Source of the DNA: Hymenobacter sp. CRA2
GTDB lineage: Bacteria; Bacteroidota; Bacteroidia; Cytophagales; Hymenobacteraceae
DNA length: 64,000 nucleotides
Direction: 5' to 3'
NCBI RefSeq assembly: GCF_002007105.1
Contig: NZ_MVBC01000006.1
Coordinates: 124,001 to 188,000, forward strand
Shown: in pieces, positions 42,970-52,824 of the stretch
How positions within the stretch are numbered: position 1 is the stretch's first letter
How the letters are laid out: every line of letters starts with the position of its first letter
The notes under the pieces: model-generated
What the model was told of the DNA's origin: nothing
Databases searched by the model: none
What the model saw: the letters and a program-made list of their open reading frames with translations, nothing else
Program-made: the position numbers and the translations under genes

Positions 42970-43662
42970 TTATTGGCGCTCCAGAATCGTTTGGCTGATT
43001 ATCGTCTGGTACACTTGGTAACGGCCCGGGATTTTGCGTTCCGTCACGGCGCAGGTGTGCATGACCAGCCGGCCCGCCGTGTCCAGGCCTACCTGTGATA
43101 CGGCGCCGCCACTTTTGGCGAGTCCATACGTCAGCAAATAGCGCTGATTAACCAGTTCGTAGTTGGAGTTGTGGGCTTTGCCGGCCTTGCCGCTGCCGGC
43201 ATTGATTTCCGTCAGGCGCAGCTTCCGGTCGGTTAGCAGCAGCGTGTAGGGGTTGGCGCTGGGCTGCATCGTGGCCGAGCGGTAGATGCGCTTTTCGGCG
43301 AAGGATACCGAGTCGATGTGCGTGACGCGGCGCGTGACCACGGCGCGCCAGTTGCCTTGCAGCTGCGTAGCATTTCGGATAACAGTGGCCGTGTCCAGCT
43401 GGGCATGTGGATTGGCAGAAGGCTGGCAAAACCAGGTGTGCACGCCTTCGCGCTGAAAGCCCATTCCCATTTGCGTCTTGCGCAGCTCCGGCGTCAACCA
43501 CCGTTCGTATCGCCCGAAGTCGGCGTCCCACTGCTCGAAAGAGGGTCGGGGCAGCGCCGTGCAGTAGCCGACAGGAAATGCGGTGGTGTCGGTAGAAGCC
43601 GTTTGGGCCTGAACCGCAATGGTAATCAATAAGAGGCTGAGTGCAAGAGCCGAACGGAGCAT
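42970..43662 (-). CDS. Secreted hypothetical protein
   Basis: The 230-residue product starts at an ATG at 43662 (MLRSALALSLLLITIAVQ); a TTG two codons earlier is possible. The signal peptide ends QA-QT near residue 20. The mature protein is mixed, with YCTALPRPSFEQWDADFGRY near residue 33, CQPSANPHAQL near 78, and a beta-rich C-terminal half. No recognised family. It is convergent with the FG-GAP-like gene at 42199. Confidence 0.7.
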   Translation of the reverse strand: MLRSALALSLLLITIAVQAQTASTDTTAFPVGYCTALPRPSFEQWDADFGRYERWLTPELRKTQMGMGFQREGVHTWFCQPSANPHAQLDTATVIRNATQLQGNWRAVVTRRVTHIDSVSFAEKRIYRSATMQPSANPYTLLLTDRKLRLTEINAGSGKAGKAHNSNYELVNQRYLLTYGLAKSGGAVSQVGLDTAGRLVMHTCAVTERKIPGRYQVYQTIISQTILERQ

Positions 43663-43785
43663 GAGCAAGACTATAAATTAGCGTAAGCTACAAGCTTTGC
43701 GCCGTGCCACCAACTATGGCCCCGGGGCACCGTGGCGAAACAACCGTTAGCCCCTGTTGACGACCAATGCCTTTGCCTGACAACA

Positions 43786-43820
43786 AAAAAAGCCCCGCAG
43801 CTGACGCTGCGGGGCTTTTT
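43786..43820 (-). terminator. dnaK terminator
   Basis: The arms AAAAAGCCCCGCAGC and GCTGCGGGGCTTTTT form a perfect stem with a five-base loop, 20 bases beyond the dnaK stop. On the minus strand it ends in a T run. Confidence 0.88.
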
Positions 43821-43839
43821 GCTTATCGACTAGCCAGAA

Positions 43840-45795
43840 TTACTTCTGGCCGTCTACTTCTTCGTAGTCCACGTCGGTCACGTTGTCGTGGCCCTGGGTT
43901 TGCTGGCCGTTGCCGCCGGGCTGGCCGCCCTGGAAGCCGCTGGCGTCGCCGCCGGGGTAGCCCTGGGGCTGACCTTCGGCACCGCCACCCTGGGCGTACA
44001 TTTCCTGCGAGGCTGCTTGCCAGGCCGCGTTGATGGCCGTCATGGCCGAGTCGATGCGGGCCAGGTCCTTGCTCTCGTGGGCCGAGCGCAGCTCCGTCAG
44101 CGCCGATTCGATAGCCGACTTGTTGCCGGCGCTCAGCTTGTCGCCGTACTCCTTCAGCTGCTTCTCGGTCTGGAAGATCATCGAGTCGGCCTGGTTGACC
44201 TTCTCAATCCGCTCCCGCTCCGTCTTGTCAGCTTCGGCGTTGGCCTGGGCTTCCTGGCGCATCCGCTCGATGTCGGCATCCGACAGGCCGGAGGATGCTT
44301 CGATGCGGATTTTCTGCTCTTTGCCGGTGCCTTTGTCCTTGGCCGTCACGTGCAGAATGCCGTTGGCGTCGATGTCGAAAATTACTTCGATCTGCGGCAC
44401 GCCGCGCGGGGCGGGCGGAATGCTGTCGAGGTGGAACTTGCCGATGGTGCGGTTCTGCGAAGCCAGCGGCCGCTCGCCTTGCAGCACGTGGATTTCCACC
44501 GAAGGCTGGTTATCCGAAGCCGTCGAGAAGGTCTCCGATTTCTTGGTCGGAATGGTCGTGTTCGACTCGATGAGCTTGGTCATCACGCCGCCCATGGTCT
44601 CGATGCCGAGGCTCAGCGGGGTCACGTCCAGCAGCAGCACGTCCTTCACCTCACCGGTGAGCACGCCGCCCTGGATGGCAGCGCCCACGGCCACCACTTC
44701 GTCGGGGTTTACGCCCTTCGAAGGCTTCTTGCCGAAGAACTTCTCTACTTCTTCCTGGATGCGCGGAATGCGCGTCGAGCCACCTACGAGGATTACGTCG
44801 TTGATGTCAGCGGCAGTCAGGCCGGCGTCTTGCAGAGCCTTTTTGCAGGGCTCCATCGAACGGCGAATCAGCGAGTCGGCCAGCTGCTCAAACTTGGCGC
44901 GGCTGATTTTCACCACCAAGTGCTTGGGGCCCGAAGCGGTAGCCGTGATGTAGGGCAGGTTGACTTCCGTCTCGTTCGAGGACGACAGCTCAATCTTGGC
45001 CTTTTCGGCGGCTTCCTTCAGGCGCTGCAGGGCCATTGGGTCCTTGCGCAGGTCCAGGCCTTCGTTCTCATTTGAGAAGGTCTCGGCCAGGAAGTTGATG
45101 ATTACCTGGTCGAAGTCGTCGCCGCCGAGGTGGGTGTCGCCGTTGGTCGACAGCACTTCGAACACGCCGTTGTCCAGCTCCAGAATCGAAATATCAAACG
45201 TACCACCGCCGAGGTCATAGACAGCGACTTTGTGGTTCGAGTGGTCTTTGTCGAGGCCGTAGGCCAGGGCAGCGGCGGTCGGCTCGTTGATGATGCGCTT
45301 CACGTCGAGGCCCGCAATGGCACCGGCTTCTTTGGTAGCCTGGCGCTGGGCATCGTTGAAGTAAGCCGGAACGGTGATAACCGCCTCAGTTACGGTCGTA
45401 CCGAGGTAGTCCTCAGCGGTTTGCTTCATCTTTTGCAGCACCATGGCGGAGATTTCCTGCGGGGTGTACTGCCGGTCGCCGATTTGCACGACGGCCGTAT
45501 CGTTGTTGCCACGCACGACTTCGTAGGCCATGTGGCCAGCTTCGCTGGAAGCTTCCGAGAAGCGGCGGCCCATGAAGCGCTTGATCGAGGCGATGGTATT
45601 CTTGGGGTTGGTAATAGCCTGGCGCTTAGCAGGGTCGCCTACTTTACGCTCGCCTTTGCCATTATCGAGGAATGCCACAATCGACGGGGTCGTGCGGCGG
45701 CCTTCGCTATTCGGAATTACAACCGGTTCGTTGCCTTCCATCACGGCCACGCACGAGTTGGTCGTGCCGAGGTCAATACCGATAATTTTGCCCAT
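43840..45795 (-). CDS. dnaK: Chaperone protein DnaK (Hsp70)
   Basis: The 651-residue product begins [18 protein letters not shown]. Hallmarks of Hsp70 are [47 protein letters not shown] in the ATPase half (residues 1-385), and the substrate domain with [18 protein letters not shown]. The C-terminal tail is Gly/Gln-rich ([17 protein letters not shown]). It folds proteins with DnaJ and GrpE in the cytoplasm; neither partner gene is next to it here, which is common in Bacteroidota. No CIRCE element was found upstream. Confidence 0.97.
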   Translation of the reverse strand: MGKIIGIDLGTTNSCVAVMEGNEPVVIPNSEGRRTTPSIVAFLDNGKGERKVGDPAKRQAITNPKNTIASIKRFMGRRFSEASSEAGHMAYEVVRGNNDTAVVQIGDRQYTPQEISAMVLQKMKQTAEDYLGTTVTEAVITVPAYFNDAQRQATKEAGAIAGLDVKRIINEPTAAALAYGLDKDHSNHKVAVYDLGGGTFDISILELDNGVFEVLSTNGDTHLGGDDFDQVIINFLAETFSNENEGLDLRKDPMALQRLKEAAEKAKIELSSSNETEVNLPYITATASGPKHLVVKISRAKFEQLADSLIRRSMEPCKKALQDAGLTAADINDVILVGGSTRIPRIQEEVEKFFGKKPSKGVNPDEVVAVGAAIQGGVLTGEVKDVLLLDVTPLSLGIETMGGVMTKLIESNTTIPTKKSETFSTASDNQPSVEIHVLQGERPLASQNRTIGKFHLDSIPPAPRGVPQIEVIFDIDANGILHVTAKDKGTGKEQKIRIEASSGLSDADIERMRQEAQANAEADKTERERIEKVNQADSMIFQTEKQLKEYGDKLSAGNKSAIESALTELRSAHESKDLARIDSAMTAINAAWQAASQEMYAQGGGAEGQPQGYPGGDASGFQGGQPGGNGQQTQGHDNVTDVDYEEVDGQK

Positions 45796-46155
45796 TGTTA
45801 TGGAGTGAGTAGGGTGAAGGTGTCTTAGTCAGAAGCCGCCCCGACTGAGGCGGCTGACCGGCAGATTACAAGCAGCGTACCAAGGCCGAAAATAGGCTTT
45901 TGGGCTGCCACAATGTCACCGCGCGGCAGAAGCGCCCCGGGTTTTCTGACGAAAGGCAATTGTACGGCAACGGCGGGCCGACAGATATTCCGGATTGTGG
46001 GAGTAAAGCTGTAATGCTTCTGCCTGGCTGGGCTTTACCAAGCGGCTGCGGCAGGTTTTGCCACTCGGGCGCAGCATAATGACCTCGGGCTTTGCTGTCG
46101 AAGGGTAGGCTGTTTTTACCCAGCCAGTAGCTATTGTAGCGCTTATGTTTACCGC
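45796..46155. other. Spacer between divergent dnaK and the Crp/Fnr gene, no gene seen
   Basis: The 360-base interval holds a small hairpin in the dnaK leader (GCCGCCCCGACTGAGGCGGC, 45835-45854) and presumably both promoters. A TATGTTTA box (46144-46151) lies immediately before the Crp/Fnr ATG. A 99-codon open frame on the minus strand (45866-46165) has no signal of being real: its composition is random and it overlaps the next gene start. No CIRCE palindrome was recognised. Confidence 0.6.
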
Positions 46156-46740
46156 ATGAATCCACTACGCGCCTATTTGCTTCGTTTTGTGCCGGGCCTC
46201 ACCGAGCAAGAGTGGGCCCCGCTAGAAGCAGCACTGCGGACGGAGCGGTTGGCCCGCGGGGCGCATTTCGTGCAGGTGGGGCAGTACCGGCCGGTGTTGG
46301 CGCTGGTGCTTAGTGGGGCGCTGCGCTTGTATTACCCGCGGCCCGACGGCGAGGAGCGCACCACTTATTTCTTCTTTGAAAACCACTTGCTGGGTGATTA
46401 CCCCAGCTGCTTGACGGGCAAGCCCGGCCAACTCAACATTCAGGCCCTGACCGAAGCCGAGTTGCTGGTATTCGATTACGCCGTGCTGCGCGAGTTGTAC
46501 GACCGGTTTCCGGTGTACGAACGGTTCGGGCGCCTGGTGGCTGAGTACCACCTGCTCGGCACCGATGCTCGCCTAACGGAGCAGCTGCTGCTCTCGCCCG
46601 AGGAGCGGTACCAGGTCCTGCTGGCTTCGGGCAAAACCAAAATCCTGGAGCGAATTCCGCAGCACCTGGTGGCCAATTACCTAGGCATTACGCCAGTGTC
46701 GTTGAGCCGCATCCGGGCCCGCGTGGCGCGGGGCGGATAG
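46156..46740 (+). CDS. Crp/Fnr family transcriptional regulator
   Basis: The 194-residue product (MNPLRAYLLRFVPGLTEQEW) has the cNMP-binding-like beta barrel at about residues 20-115 (VGQYRPVLALVLSGALRLYY, FFENHLLGDYPSCLTGKPG) and a linker helix. The C-terminal winged helix ends at RIPQHLVANYLGITPVSLSRIRARVARGG. No cysteine cluster for an iron-sulfur centre is present, so it is not a classic Fnr. It is followed at 98 bases by a DUF4260 gene, its probable target or partner. Confidence 0.88.
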   Translation: MNPLRAYLLRFVPGLTEQEWAPLEAALRTERLARGAHFVQVGQYRPVLALVLSGALRLYYPRPDGEERTTYFFFENHLLGDYPSCLTGKPGQLNIQALTEAELLVFDYAVLRELYDRFPVYERFGRLVAEYHLLGTDARLTEQLLLSPEERYQVLLASGKTKILERIPQHLVANYLGITPVSLSRIRARVARGG

Positions 46741-46837
46741 ATAGACGTTTTCTTATCTTTTGTTATCGTCGGCGGGCGGCAGGCCGCCGGACCTTTGGGC
46801 TGTTCACTTGAGCATTCACCAACAACCCAACAATACC

Positions 46838-47215
46838 GTGAAAAACCTGCTGAAAACCGAAGAACTGGCCGAAATGCTCCTGGCCGTGGTGGTATTTGCC
46901 TACCTGCCCTACGCCTGGTGGGTGCTGCCGGCCGCTTTTCTGCTGCCCGACCTGAGCGCCCTGGGCTACTTAGCCAGCCCGCGCATTGGAGCGCTCAGCT
47001 ACAACCTGTTTCACCACAAAGCCCTAGCTATAGCCTGCGGGGTAGCCGGCTGGTTGCTCGGCGCTCCGGTGCTGATGTTGGCGGGCGCTGTGCTGCTCGG
47101 CCACTCCGCCTTCGACCGCCTGCTGGGCTACGGGCTGAAGTACCCGACCGGCTTTCAGCATACGCACTTGGGCCGCATCGGCCGCGCCGAAATGCCGGTG
47201 GGACAGGCTAGCTAA
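46838..47215 (+). CDS. DUF4260 small membrane protein
   Basis: The 125-residue product starts at a GTG at 46838 (reading MKNLLKTEELAEMLLAVV). Three to four hydrophobic segments (residues about 12-45, 68-95) and the characteristic FHHKALAIACGV and AFDRLLGYGLKYPTGFQHTHLGRIGR motifs identify DUF4260. Inner-membrane location is likely. The family has no known function; the invariant His and Asp residues near the membrane edges hint at an enzymatic or transport role. A longer frame upstream is not used because the signal motifs begin at the GTG. Confidence 0.85.
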   Translation: MKNLLKTEELAEMLLAVVVFAYLPYAWWVLPAAFLLPDLSALGYLASPRIGALSYNLFHHKALAIACGVAGWLLGAPVLMLAGAVLLGHSAFDRLLGYGLKYPTGFQHTHLGRIGRAEMPVGQAS

Positions 47216-47446
47216 GAACCGGAAATTGAGCTTCCAATGGGCGGCTTAAGTCCGCCCCAAGTCCGAACGGTTGAGCCGCAGATTTACGCTATTTGCCTAA
47301 GCTGCGCTCAATCTGAAGAGGCTAAGCGTCCGCCGTCTTTGGTAGCATGAAAGCCGCTTCCCGAGCAGCCATCGGTATAAACCGGCGCTAAGTCGTTGTC
47401 GGACGAGACTGGTCGGCAATGAATAATCAGCGCCCTGGCGGCGCAG

Positions 47447-48430
47447 CTACATAGCGGAGGAGGTCAGGTTGCGCCTGGTCAAAAAATCCCAGATGGCGCT
47501 CTGCCAGCCCACCTTGTGCCGGCGCCAGTACGGCTCGTGGCCGCTGCCGGGGAAGTCGCGGCGCTGCTTGGGGCCGGCCAGGGCAGCATAAATAGCGTCG
47601 GTTTCCTGGCGCGTTACGCGCGGGTCGGCTTCGCCCCACATCAGCAGGGTCGGCGTCTTGACTCTGCGGGCGTAGGCTTCGGCCGAAAGGTCGTAGGCCC
47701 AGAAGCCGTTTTGCACGCCACCCCAAAACACGAGCAGGTTGGCCATCGGGAACGGCGGCACGCCCATGGAGTGGAAGCGGTTTTCGGCCGTTTGGAGCAT
47801 GCTGCCGTAGGGGCACTCCACAATGTTGGCATCGGCCTGCACGCCCAGCTCACTTTCGGCGCGCAGGATGGCCACGGCGCCCATGCTCACGCCGTAGAGC
47901 ACCACGCGGGCTTCCGGCTGCCGCTCGCGCAGCCACTGCACCACGGCCGCTACGTCGTCGGCCTCGCGGTAACCCACGGTGATACGGTTGCCCTCGGAGC
48001 CGCCGGCCCCGGCAAAGTCGGTCAGGAGCACGGAGTAGCCCAGCTGCCGGAAGTACGCCGCTTCGTGGAGCAGGTGGGATTTGTCGCTGGTGTAGCCATG
48101 AAACAGCGCCACCGTGCCGCGGGCATCGGCTACCGGGCTGTACCAGCTTTCCAGGCTGCCGTTGGGGCTAGGAATAGTGACCGTCTGAAAGAAAAAGGCT
48201 GGCGACTGCGCATTGCGCGGCTTGGGGTTGTGGATGCCAGTGGCTAGTACCCAGAGCTTGTCGGCCAAGGAAAGCTGCTCGGGGTTAGCGGTGTGCTGCC
48301 CCGCCTCCGTGGAAAAGTGCGTGAAGCGCCAGGCGTGGTTGAAGGCCACTACGTTGGCGAGTACAAACAGAAGCAGCGCCGCCAGAATCAGCCAACGCCA
48401 CCGACGCCGGGGCTTCACGGGCACACTCAT
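47447..48430 (-). CDS. Membrane-anchored alpha/beta hydrolase
   Basis: The 327-residue product (MSVPVKPRRRWRWLILAALL) has an N-terminal signal anchor at about residues 12-32. The hydrolase core has the oxyanion segment VALFHGYTSDKSH, the nucleophile Ser182 in YGVSMGAVA, an acid in LLMWGEADPRV and the His of GSGHEPYWRRH. It is related to serine aminopeptidase/BEM46-type hydrolases; the substrate is unknown. Its ATG overlaps the end of the pseudouridine synthase gene by four bases (ATGA), so the two are probably translated from one mRNA. Confidence 0.85.
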   Translation of the reverse strand: MSVPVKPRRRWRWLILAALLLFVLANVVAFNHAWRFTHFSTEAGQHTANPEQLSLADKLWVLATGIHNPKPRNAQSPAFFFQTVTIPSPNGSLESWYSPVADARGTVALFHGYTSDKSHLLHEAAYFRQLGYSVLLTDFAGAGGSEGNRITVGYREADDVAAVVQWLRERQPEARVVLYGVSMGAVAILRAESELGVQADANIVECPYGSMLQTAENRFHSMGVPPFPMANLLVFWGGVQNGFWAYDLSAEAYARRVKTPTLLMWGEADPRVTRQETDAIYAALAGPKQRRDFPGSGHEPYWRRHKVGWQSAIWDFLTRRNLTSSAM

Positions 48431-49347
48431 TTGCTGCGGCGCGGCGGCCGGCCCGACGGGGCCGATGAACGACCCGAAGAAGCCGGCCGGGCGGAACCGG
48501 AGCCGGCCGTTTTGCCGCCCGGGCGCGGGCTGCCGGCACCGCCGCTGGGCTTACCGCCGCGCGGCGCGGCGCCAGCCGGGCCGGTACCACGGGTGCTGCC
48601 GGCCGAGCGGCCGCCGGAGCGGCCACCGCCTTTGGGGCCGCGGCCCGAAGCGGCCCTTTCGGAGGCGCGGCGGGCGCGGGCCGCTTTTTCAGCGGCTACC
48701 TTCTGCTCGTAGTTGGGGTCGTACGGCACGAAGTTCTTGCTGCGGCGCGGGGCAGTTTCGCCGGGCAGCGCAGCAGCCGTGAGGCTTTTCAGTTCCTGCA
48801 CTTCGGCGGCCGTCAGCTCGCGCCACTGGCCGGGCTGCAACTGCTGCACCTCCAAGGAGGCAATACCGGCCCGCACCAGGCGCAGGGTAGGAAAGCCCAC
48901 GGCGGCCGTCATCTTGCGCACCTGCCGGTTCATGCCCTCCGAAATAGTCAGCTCGATCCAGCTCGTCGGGATGTTGGCGCGGAAGCGCACCGGTTTGCTT
49001 CGTTCCCAGAGGCCGGCGGGCGTCTCAGGCAGCAAATGCACTTCGGCCGGAGCAGTGAAGCCGTCCTTGATCTGCACGCCGCGGCGCAACTGTTCCAGGG
49101 CTTCCTCGGTGGGCTCGCCTTCTACCTGCACCCAGTAGGTTTTGGGCACCTTGTAGCGCGGCTCGGCCAGGCGAAACTGCAGCTGCTTGTCGTCGGTGAG
49201 CAGCATCAGGCCCTCGGAGTCGTAGTCGAGGCGGCCGACGGGGTACACCTCCGGCACCTGCACAAACTGCTTAAGGGTGGCGCGCCCGGCCTCGTCGGTA
49301 AACTGGGGCAGGACTTCGAAGGGCTTGTTGACGAGCAGGTAGCGCAT
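48427..49347 (-). CDS. RluE-like rRNA pseudouridine synthase with long basic tail
   Basis: The 306-residue product (MRYLLVNKPFEVLPQFTDEA) has no S4 domain, which fits RluE rather than RluB or RluF. The catalytic Asp41 lies in VGRLDYDSEGLMLLTDD. The other family motifs are KTYWVQVEGEPTEEALEQL, ISEGMNRQVRKMTAAVG and LRLVRAGIASL. Residues about 185-306 are an unusual extension: first a charged helix, then about 75 residues of Gly, Ser, Arg, Pro and Ala (GRGPKGGGRSGGRSAGS and so on) ending PPRRSK. Such tails bind RNA in other proteins; here that is inference. It modifies a uridine of 23S rRNA by homology. Confidence 0.88.
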   Translation of the reverse strand: MRYLLVNKPFEVLPQFTDEAGRATLKQFVQVPEVYPVGRLDYDSEGLMLLTDDKQLQFRLAEPRYKVPKTYWVQVEGEPTEEALEQLRRGVQIKDGFTAPAEVHLLPETPAGLWERSKPVRFRANIPTSWIELTISEGMNRQVRKMTAAVGFPTLRLVRAGIASLEVQQLQPGQWRELTAAEVQELKSLTAAALPGETAPRRSKNFVPYDPNYEQKVAAEKAARARRASERAASGRGPKGGGRSGGRSAGSTRGTGPAGAAPRGGKPSGGAGSPRPGGKTAGSGSARPASSGRSSAPSGRPPRRSK

Positions 49348-49407
49348 GGCAGAAAGGTGGCGACGCGGTGGCCGCGTCCGGGAAAGTAAAACGAGGCCGG
49401 GGCGGAT

Positions 49408-49842
49408 TTAGTCCAACCAGGTGTCGACGTCCTTCCGAATGGAATTGGAGTCGCCGGCCAGCACAAAGTTCCATCCTAATTCGATAGCCTGCACGGTCCG
49501 GCGCATTTCGGTCACTGATTCGGGCGCAAAACCCGACTCACTTTCCACCCAGGTGGTGTATTTGCGGCCGGTAGTGAGCAGGCTGCTCAAGGCGTACACC
49601 AGCGCGCGGTCCAGGGTGGAGGCTTTGGCGGCATCGTCCGTTTCGGCCGGCTCAGCCCCGTTCAGGTGCTGATTTACGACTTCCAGACAGGCCACCACGT
49701 CATCGGCCAGCGGCTGTACTGGGCGGAAGGTTTTCTTGTCGCTGATGAGGTAAAGCACGTACTGAAAATCCTCGGCCGAGGGCTTCTGCTTGGAGAGCCC
49801 CGCGTGGCGCAGGAGCTTTTCGAGGGCGGTGGGGTAGTCCAT
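49408..49842 (-). CDS. Hypothetical helical protein
   Basis: The 144-residue product (MDYPTALEKLLRHAGLSKQK) looks cytoplasmic and mainly helical, with DFQYVLYLISDKKTFRPVQP near residue 25, VVACLEVVNQHLNG near 50, and LVYALSSLLTTGRKYTTWVE near 80. It ends in SNSIRKDVDTWLD. I do not recognise a family. It sits between the VWA-like membrane gene and the pseudouridine synthase gene on the same strand (42 and 60 bases away) and may belong to one transcript. Confidence 0.65.
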   Translation of the reverse strand: MDYPTALEKLLRHAGLSKQKPSAEDFQYVLYLISDKKTFRPVQPLADDVVACLEVVNQHLNGAEPAETDDAAKASTLDRALVYALSSLLTTGRKYTTWVESESGFAPESVTEMRRTVQAIELGWNFVLAGDSNSIRKDVDTWLD

Positions 49843-49884
49843 ATCGGAAATAAAAAGTCCGTCAGGATGACGAGGAGAAGAATA

Positions 49885-51963
49885 CTAAATACTGCCCGAA
49901 TACCGTCGCGCGGCCCATTCGGCCGTCACGAGGGCCAGTAGCAGCACTAGCAGCCAAGGCTCGTCGATGAGGTCTTTCAGCTCCTCCTGCGAGTAGATGA
50001 CGGGCTTGAACTTAGCTTGTAAGAGCTGCCGCTCCAGCTGCTGGAGCTGCGAGGGGTAGTAGAGGCGGCCGCCGCTGCGCTGGGCCAGCTGGTAGAGGGC
50101 ATTGTGGTCGGCGTGGGCGGCACCGGCTTCCAACTGCTGCTCCTGCACCAGTAGTTCGCCACGGTCTTCCTGAGCCTGCCCGGCCACGGTGGCGCGGGCG
50201 GTGTAGCGGTACACGCCGCCGGGCAAAGTACCCAAGCGCATGGGGCCGCCGTTTTCGCCGTTGGTGAAGTTGAACGTGCGCGGGCGGTTCTGCTCGTCGG
50301 TGAGCGTGAGGGTGATGCGCTGCCCGTACACGCGCTCAAACACGGCGTTGTAGGTTTCTACGCCCATCGTCACGTCGTCGGTGGTATTGAAAGCGTCCTG
50401 CGTGGGGTACACGTCGAGGCGTTTGCGGCGCGAGTCCTGGGTGAGCAGCTGCAGCAGGCGGGTGATGAGGCCGTCGTAGGCCGGGGCGCGCTCATCGGGG
50501 TGGGTGGCGGCTTCGTGCAGGCGCCACTGCCAGCTGCCATCGGTGAGCAGCGTGGCTTGCCGCTGGCCGGCCTGCCCGGCCACCAGCAGCAAGGGGCGGG
50601 CGGTACGGGCCTGGCCGAGCTGCTGACGCAGAATGACCTCGGCCCCGCCGCCGGTTTGGGCATCGGCTACGGCCACGGGCACGGCGGGGTAATCGGCCAC
50701 GCGGCCGGCGGCTTCGGCGTCGAGGGTAAAGCGGGTGAAGTTGGGATTGATGGCCGGCGAAACTTCCTGCGCGCCGGCGCCGGATACGCGCAGGCCGGTG
50801 CCGAGGCCGTTGTAGGCCGGCAGGTCGGATTGGGCGCCGAGCACGTACAGGGCCGGCAGATGGCGGCTGCGCACGTACTGCAGCACCTCGCGGCCCTCGC
50901 CGGTGCGGCTGGGCAGCTGGTGCAGAATGGCCACGTCGTAATCCTGCTGGGCCCGCAGCGGGGCAATGCCCGGTAGCACCAGCGTCACGTCGAAATTGTC
51001 GTTGCCTAGCAAAGCGGTGCGCAGGGCTTTCAGGTCGGGGTGGGGGGCGGCGCCGGCCAGCAGCACCCGCAGGCGCCCCTTCACCACCTCGATGTAAGCG
51101 TTGCGGGTGTTGTTGAGCGGGGTGAACTCGCCGGGCTGCTGCTCCACCAGCACTTCGTAGCGGTGCTTGCCGGGGGCGGCCGCGCTCAGCATGAATTGGG
51201 TGCGCTGCAAGCGCTGCGTAGGCTTCAGCGTAATTTGCTGCCGGGCCAGCACGCGGCCGTTTTCGCGCAGCAGCACCGTGGCCGTGCCGCCACCCGGGAA
51301 ACCGTCGTAGCCGATTTCGGCCTCCACGGGAAAGCGGTTGCCGGCGAAGGCCACGCGATTGTAGCGCAGATCCGTCACGCGCAGGTCGCGGCGCGGGATG
51401 GTGTCGCCCAGGGCCACGGGGTAGATGGGGTAGCTGAAATCGGCGTAGACGGGCGGGCGGCCCTGGTTGGCGAGGCCGTCGGAGGCCAGCACCACGGCGG
51501 CCAGGTTGCGGCCCTGGTAGCTTTGCTGCAGGCCGGTCAGCAGCCCGTCGAGGTTGGTAGCGCCCTGCCGGAAGCGCACCTGCGCCACCTGGGCCGGCGC
51601 GGCCGTGTCGAGGGTGCGCAGCTGCACGGCGTAGCCGGCTTGGCGCAGACGCTGGGTCATGGCATCGAGGCCCGTGAGCGTGCGGCGCAGCGCAGTGGAG
51701 TCAGCCGAGTACAGTGGTACGGAGCGGGAGTCGTCGACGGCCAGCACCACGGTGGGCGCTTCCTGCGAGGTGGTGTTGCGCCGGAAAATGGGCCCCAGCA
51801 GCAGCCAGCACAGCATGCTCACCAGCACAAAGCGCAGTGCCGCCAGCGTCAGGTTCAGCGCGCGGCTCCACGGGGCCTTTTTCGAATACAGCAGCGCCGC
51901 GTAGCCAGCCCCAATGGCCAGACACAGCAGGATAAACCAAGGAGAGTAGGCAGTAGTCAGCAA
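49885..51963 (-). CDS. Membrane protein with VWA-like domain
   Basis: About 692 residues from a TTG at 51963 (reading MLTTAYSPWFILLCLAIG); a GTG at 52038 gives 25 extra residues without any feature. Two membrane segments lie at the N-terminus (about 7-26 and 38-60) and one at the C-terminus (about 672-688, WLLVLLLALVTAEWAARRY). Residues about 70-200 resemble a von Willebrand A fold with PTVVLAVDDSRSVPLY and AAVVLASDGLANQGRP. Large extracytoplasmic beta-rich parts follow. It resembles the BatA/BatB-like and glutamine-amidotransferase-like membrane proteins of Bacteroidota; the function is unknown. Confidence 0.8.
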   Translation of the reverse strand: MLTTAYSPWFILLCLAIGAGYAALLYSKKAPWSRALNLTLAALRFVLVSMLCWLLLGPIFRRNTTSQEAPTVVLAVDDSRSVPLYSADSTALRRTLTGLDAMTQRLRQAGYAVQLRTLDTAAPAQVAQVRFRQGATNLDGLLTGLQQSYQGRNLAAVVLASDGLANQGRPPVYADFSYPIYPVALGDTIPRRDLRVTDLRYNRVAFAGNRFPVEAEIGYDGFPGGGTATVLLRENGRVLARQQITLKPTQRLQRTQFMLSAAAPGKHRYEVLVEQQPGEFTPLNNTRNAYIEVVKGRLRVLLAGAAPHPDLKALRTALLGNDNFDVTLVLPGIAPLRAQQDYDVAILHQLPSRTGEGREVLQYVRSRHLPALYVLGAQSDLPAYNGLGTGLRVSGAGAQEVSPAINPNFTRFTLDAEAAGRVADYPAVPVAVADAQTGGGAEVILRQQLGQARTARPLLLVAGQAGQRQATLLTDGSWQWRLHEAATHPDERAPAYDGLITRLLQLLTQDSRRKRLDVYPTQDAFNTTDDVTMGVETYNAVFERVYGQRITLTLTDEQNRPRTFNFTNGENGGPMRLGTLPGGVYRYTARATVAGQAQEDRGELLVQEQQLEAGAAHADHNALYQLAQRSGGRLYYPSQLQQLERQLLQAKFKPVIYSQEELKDLIDEPWLLVLLLALVTAEWAARRYSGSI

Positions 51964-52157
51964 GGACTGAAATTCAGCAGATGGAGTACCAAGAACCCCG
52001 GGGGCAGCTAAACAGTTGCGCGCCGCGTCCCTGGGCACGATATAGGCGAAGGTAGAAAGATGAAGGCGGGGAAATGGCGTCGGATGCGGATGCAGCTACT
52101 TTATTCGTTTAACGCTAATCATCCAAAAGACTAACTCGGCAATATTGCGCACATCGA

Positions 52158-52712
52158 ATGCTACGGATATTTGGGACTTTTTGTGCAACGTGCGTACTGT
52201 TTTTGCTGCTAGCTAAGTCGTGCGAATCGATGCAAAACAAGCCGGCTGCGCCTAGTCGACAGCATGTAATCGGCAATCTGTCGTGGGGTGATACGCTGCT
52301 TCTGGACGCACAATTTCCGGCATTAGCTGAATGCGGCGAATGGGGCTCTAAGCGTGAACAAATCAGAATATACTTGCCAGCGAAGCAGCATCCTAAAGCC
52401 GGGGTGGCGTTTCGGCGGTGGCGGCAGGGGCCGTATACAGCTACGTTGTGGGTCGACCCTATCAAATGCGCAAATCGACCCGGGCACCGCTACCTGTTGG
52501 TTGCACAGCGTCGTATGAGTGCTGAGGACGAGCAGCAGGTCAAGCGGTATATGCAACAAATGCTGGCGTGTACCCTACAAGAGCGACAAGCAGGGTATAG
52601 CGGCGGTACGTTCGATGCAATACTCAAGAATCAATTTGACTTAAGCTGTTATTGGCAGCGGCAGCACATACACGACTTCGGAGCACTGCGCAACCAACTG
52701 TTCCGGAAATAA
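52158..52712 (+). CDS. Secreted hypothetical protein
   Basis: The 184-residue product (MLRIFGTFCATCVLFLLL) has a hydrophobic N-terminus with Cys22 in AKSCES that could be lipidated. The mature part contains four more cysteines (ECGEWG, KCANRP, MLACTL, LSCYWQ), suggesting disulfides in the periplasm. Base composition is somewhat lower in GC than the neighbours, by eye. No family recognised. It stands alone between the VWA gene and the coiled-coil gene. Confidence 0.6.
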   Translation: MLRIFGTFCATCVLFLLLAKSCESMQNKPAAPSRQHVIGNLSWGDTLLLDAQFPALAECGEWGSKREQIRIYLPAKQHPKAGVAFRRWRQGPYTATLWVDPIKCANRPGHRYLLVAQRRMSAEDEQQVKRYMQQMLACTLQERQAGYSGGTFDAILKNQFDLSCYWQRQHIHDFGALRNQLFRK

Positions 52713-52824
52713 CGAGTCTTGTCTTTCCATCAGGAGAGTACAGGCATGAGCCGCTGCGCCGTATTCCTTAATTTTGCTTAGGCTGCTGAGTTTTATCCTC
52801 GACCCGCTTCGGCCGCCTACTCAC

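Noticed and set aside
45796-46155. CIRCE heat-shock operator in front of dnaK
   Set aside because: No 9-base inverted repeat TTAGCACTC-N9-GAGTGCTAA or close variant was found in the spacer.
45866-46165. A 99-codon minus-strand frame upstream of dnaK
   Set aside because: It has no recognisable motif, overlaps the start of the Crp/Fnr gene, and its composition looks random.
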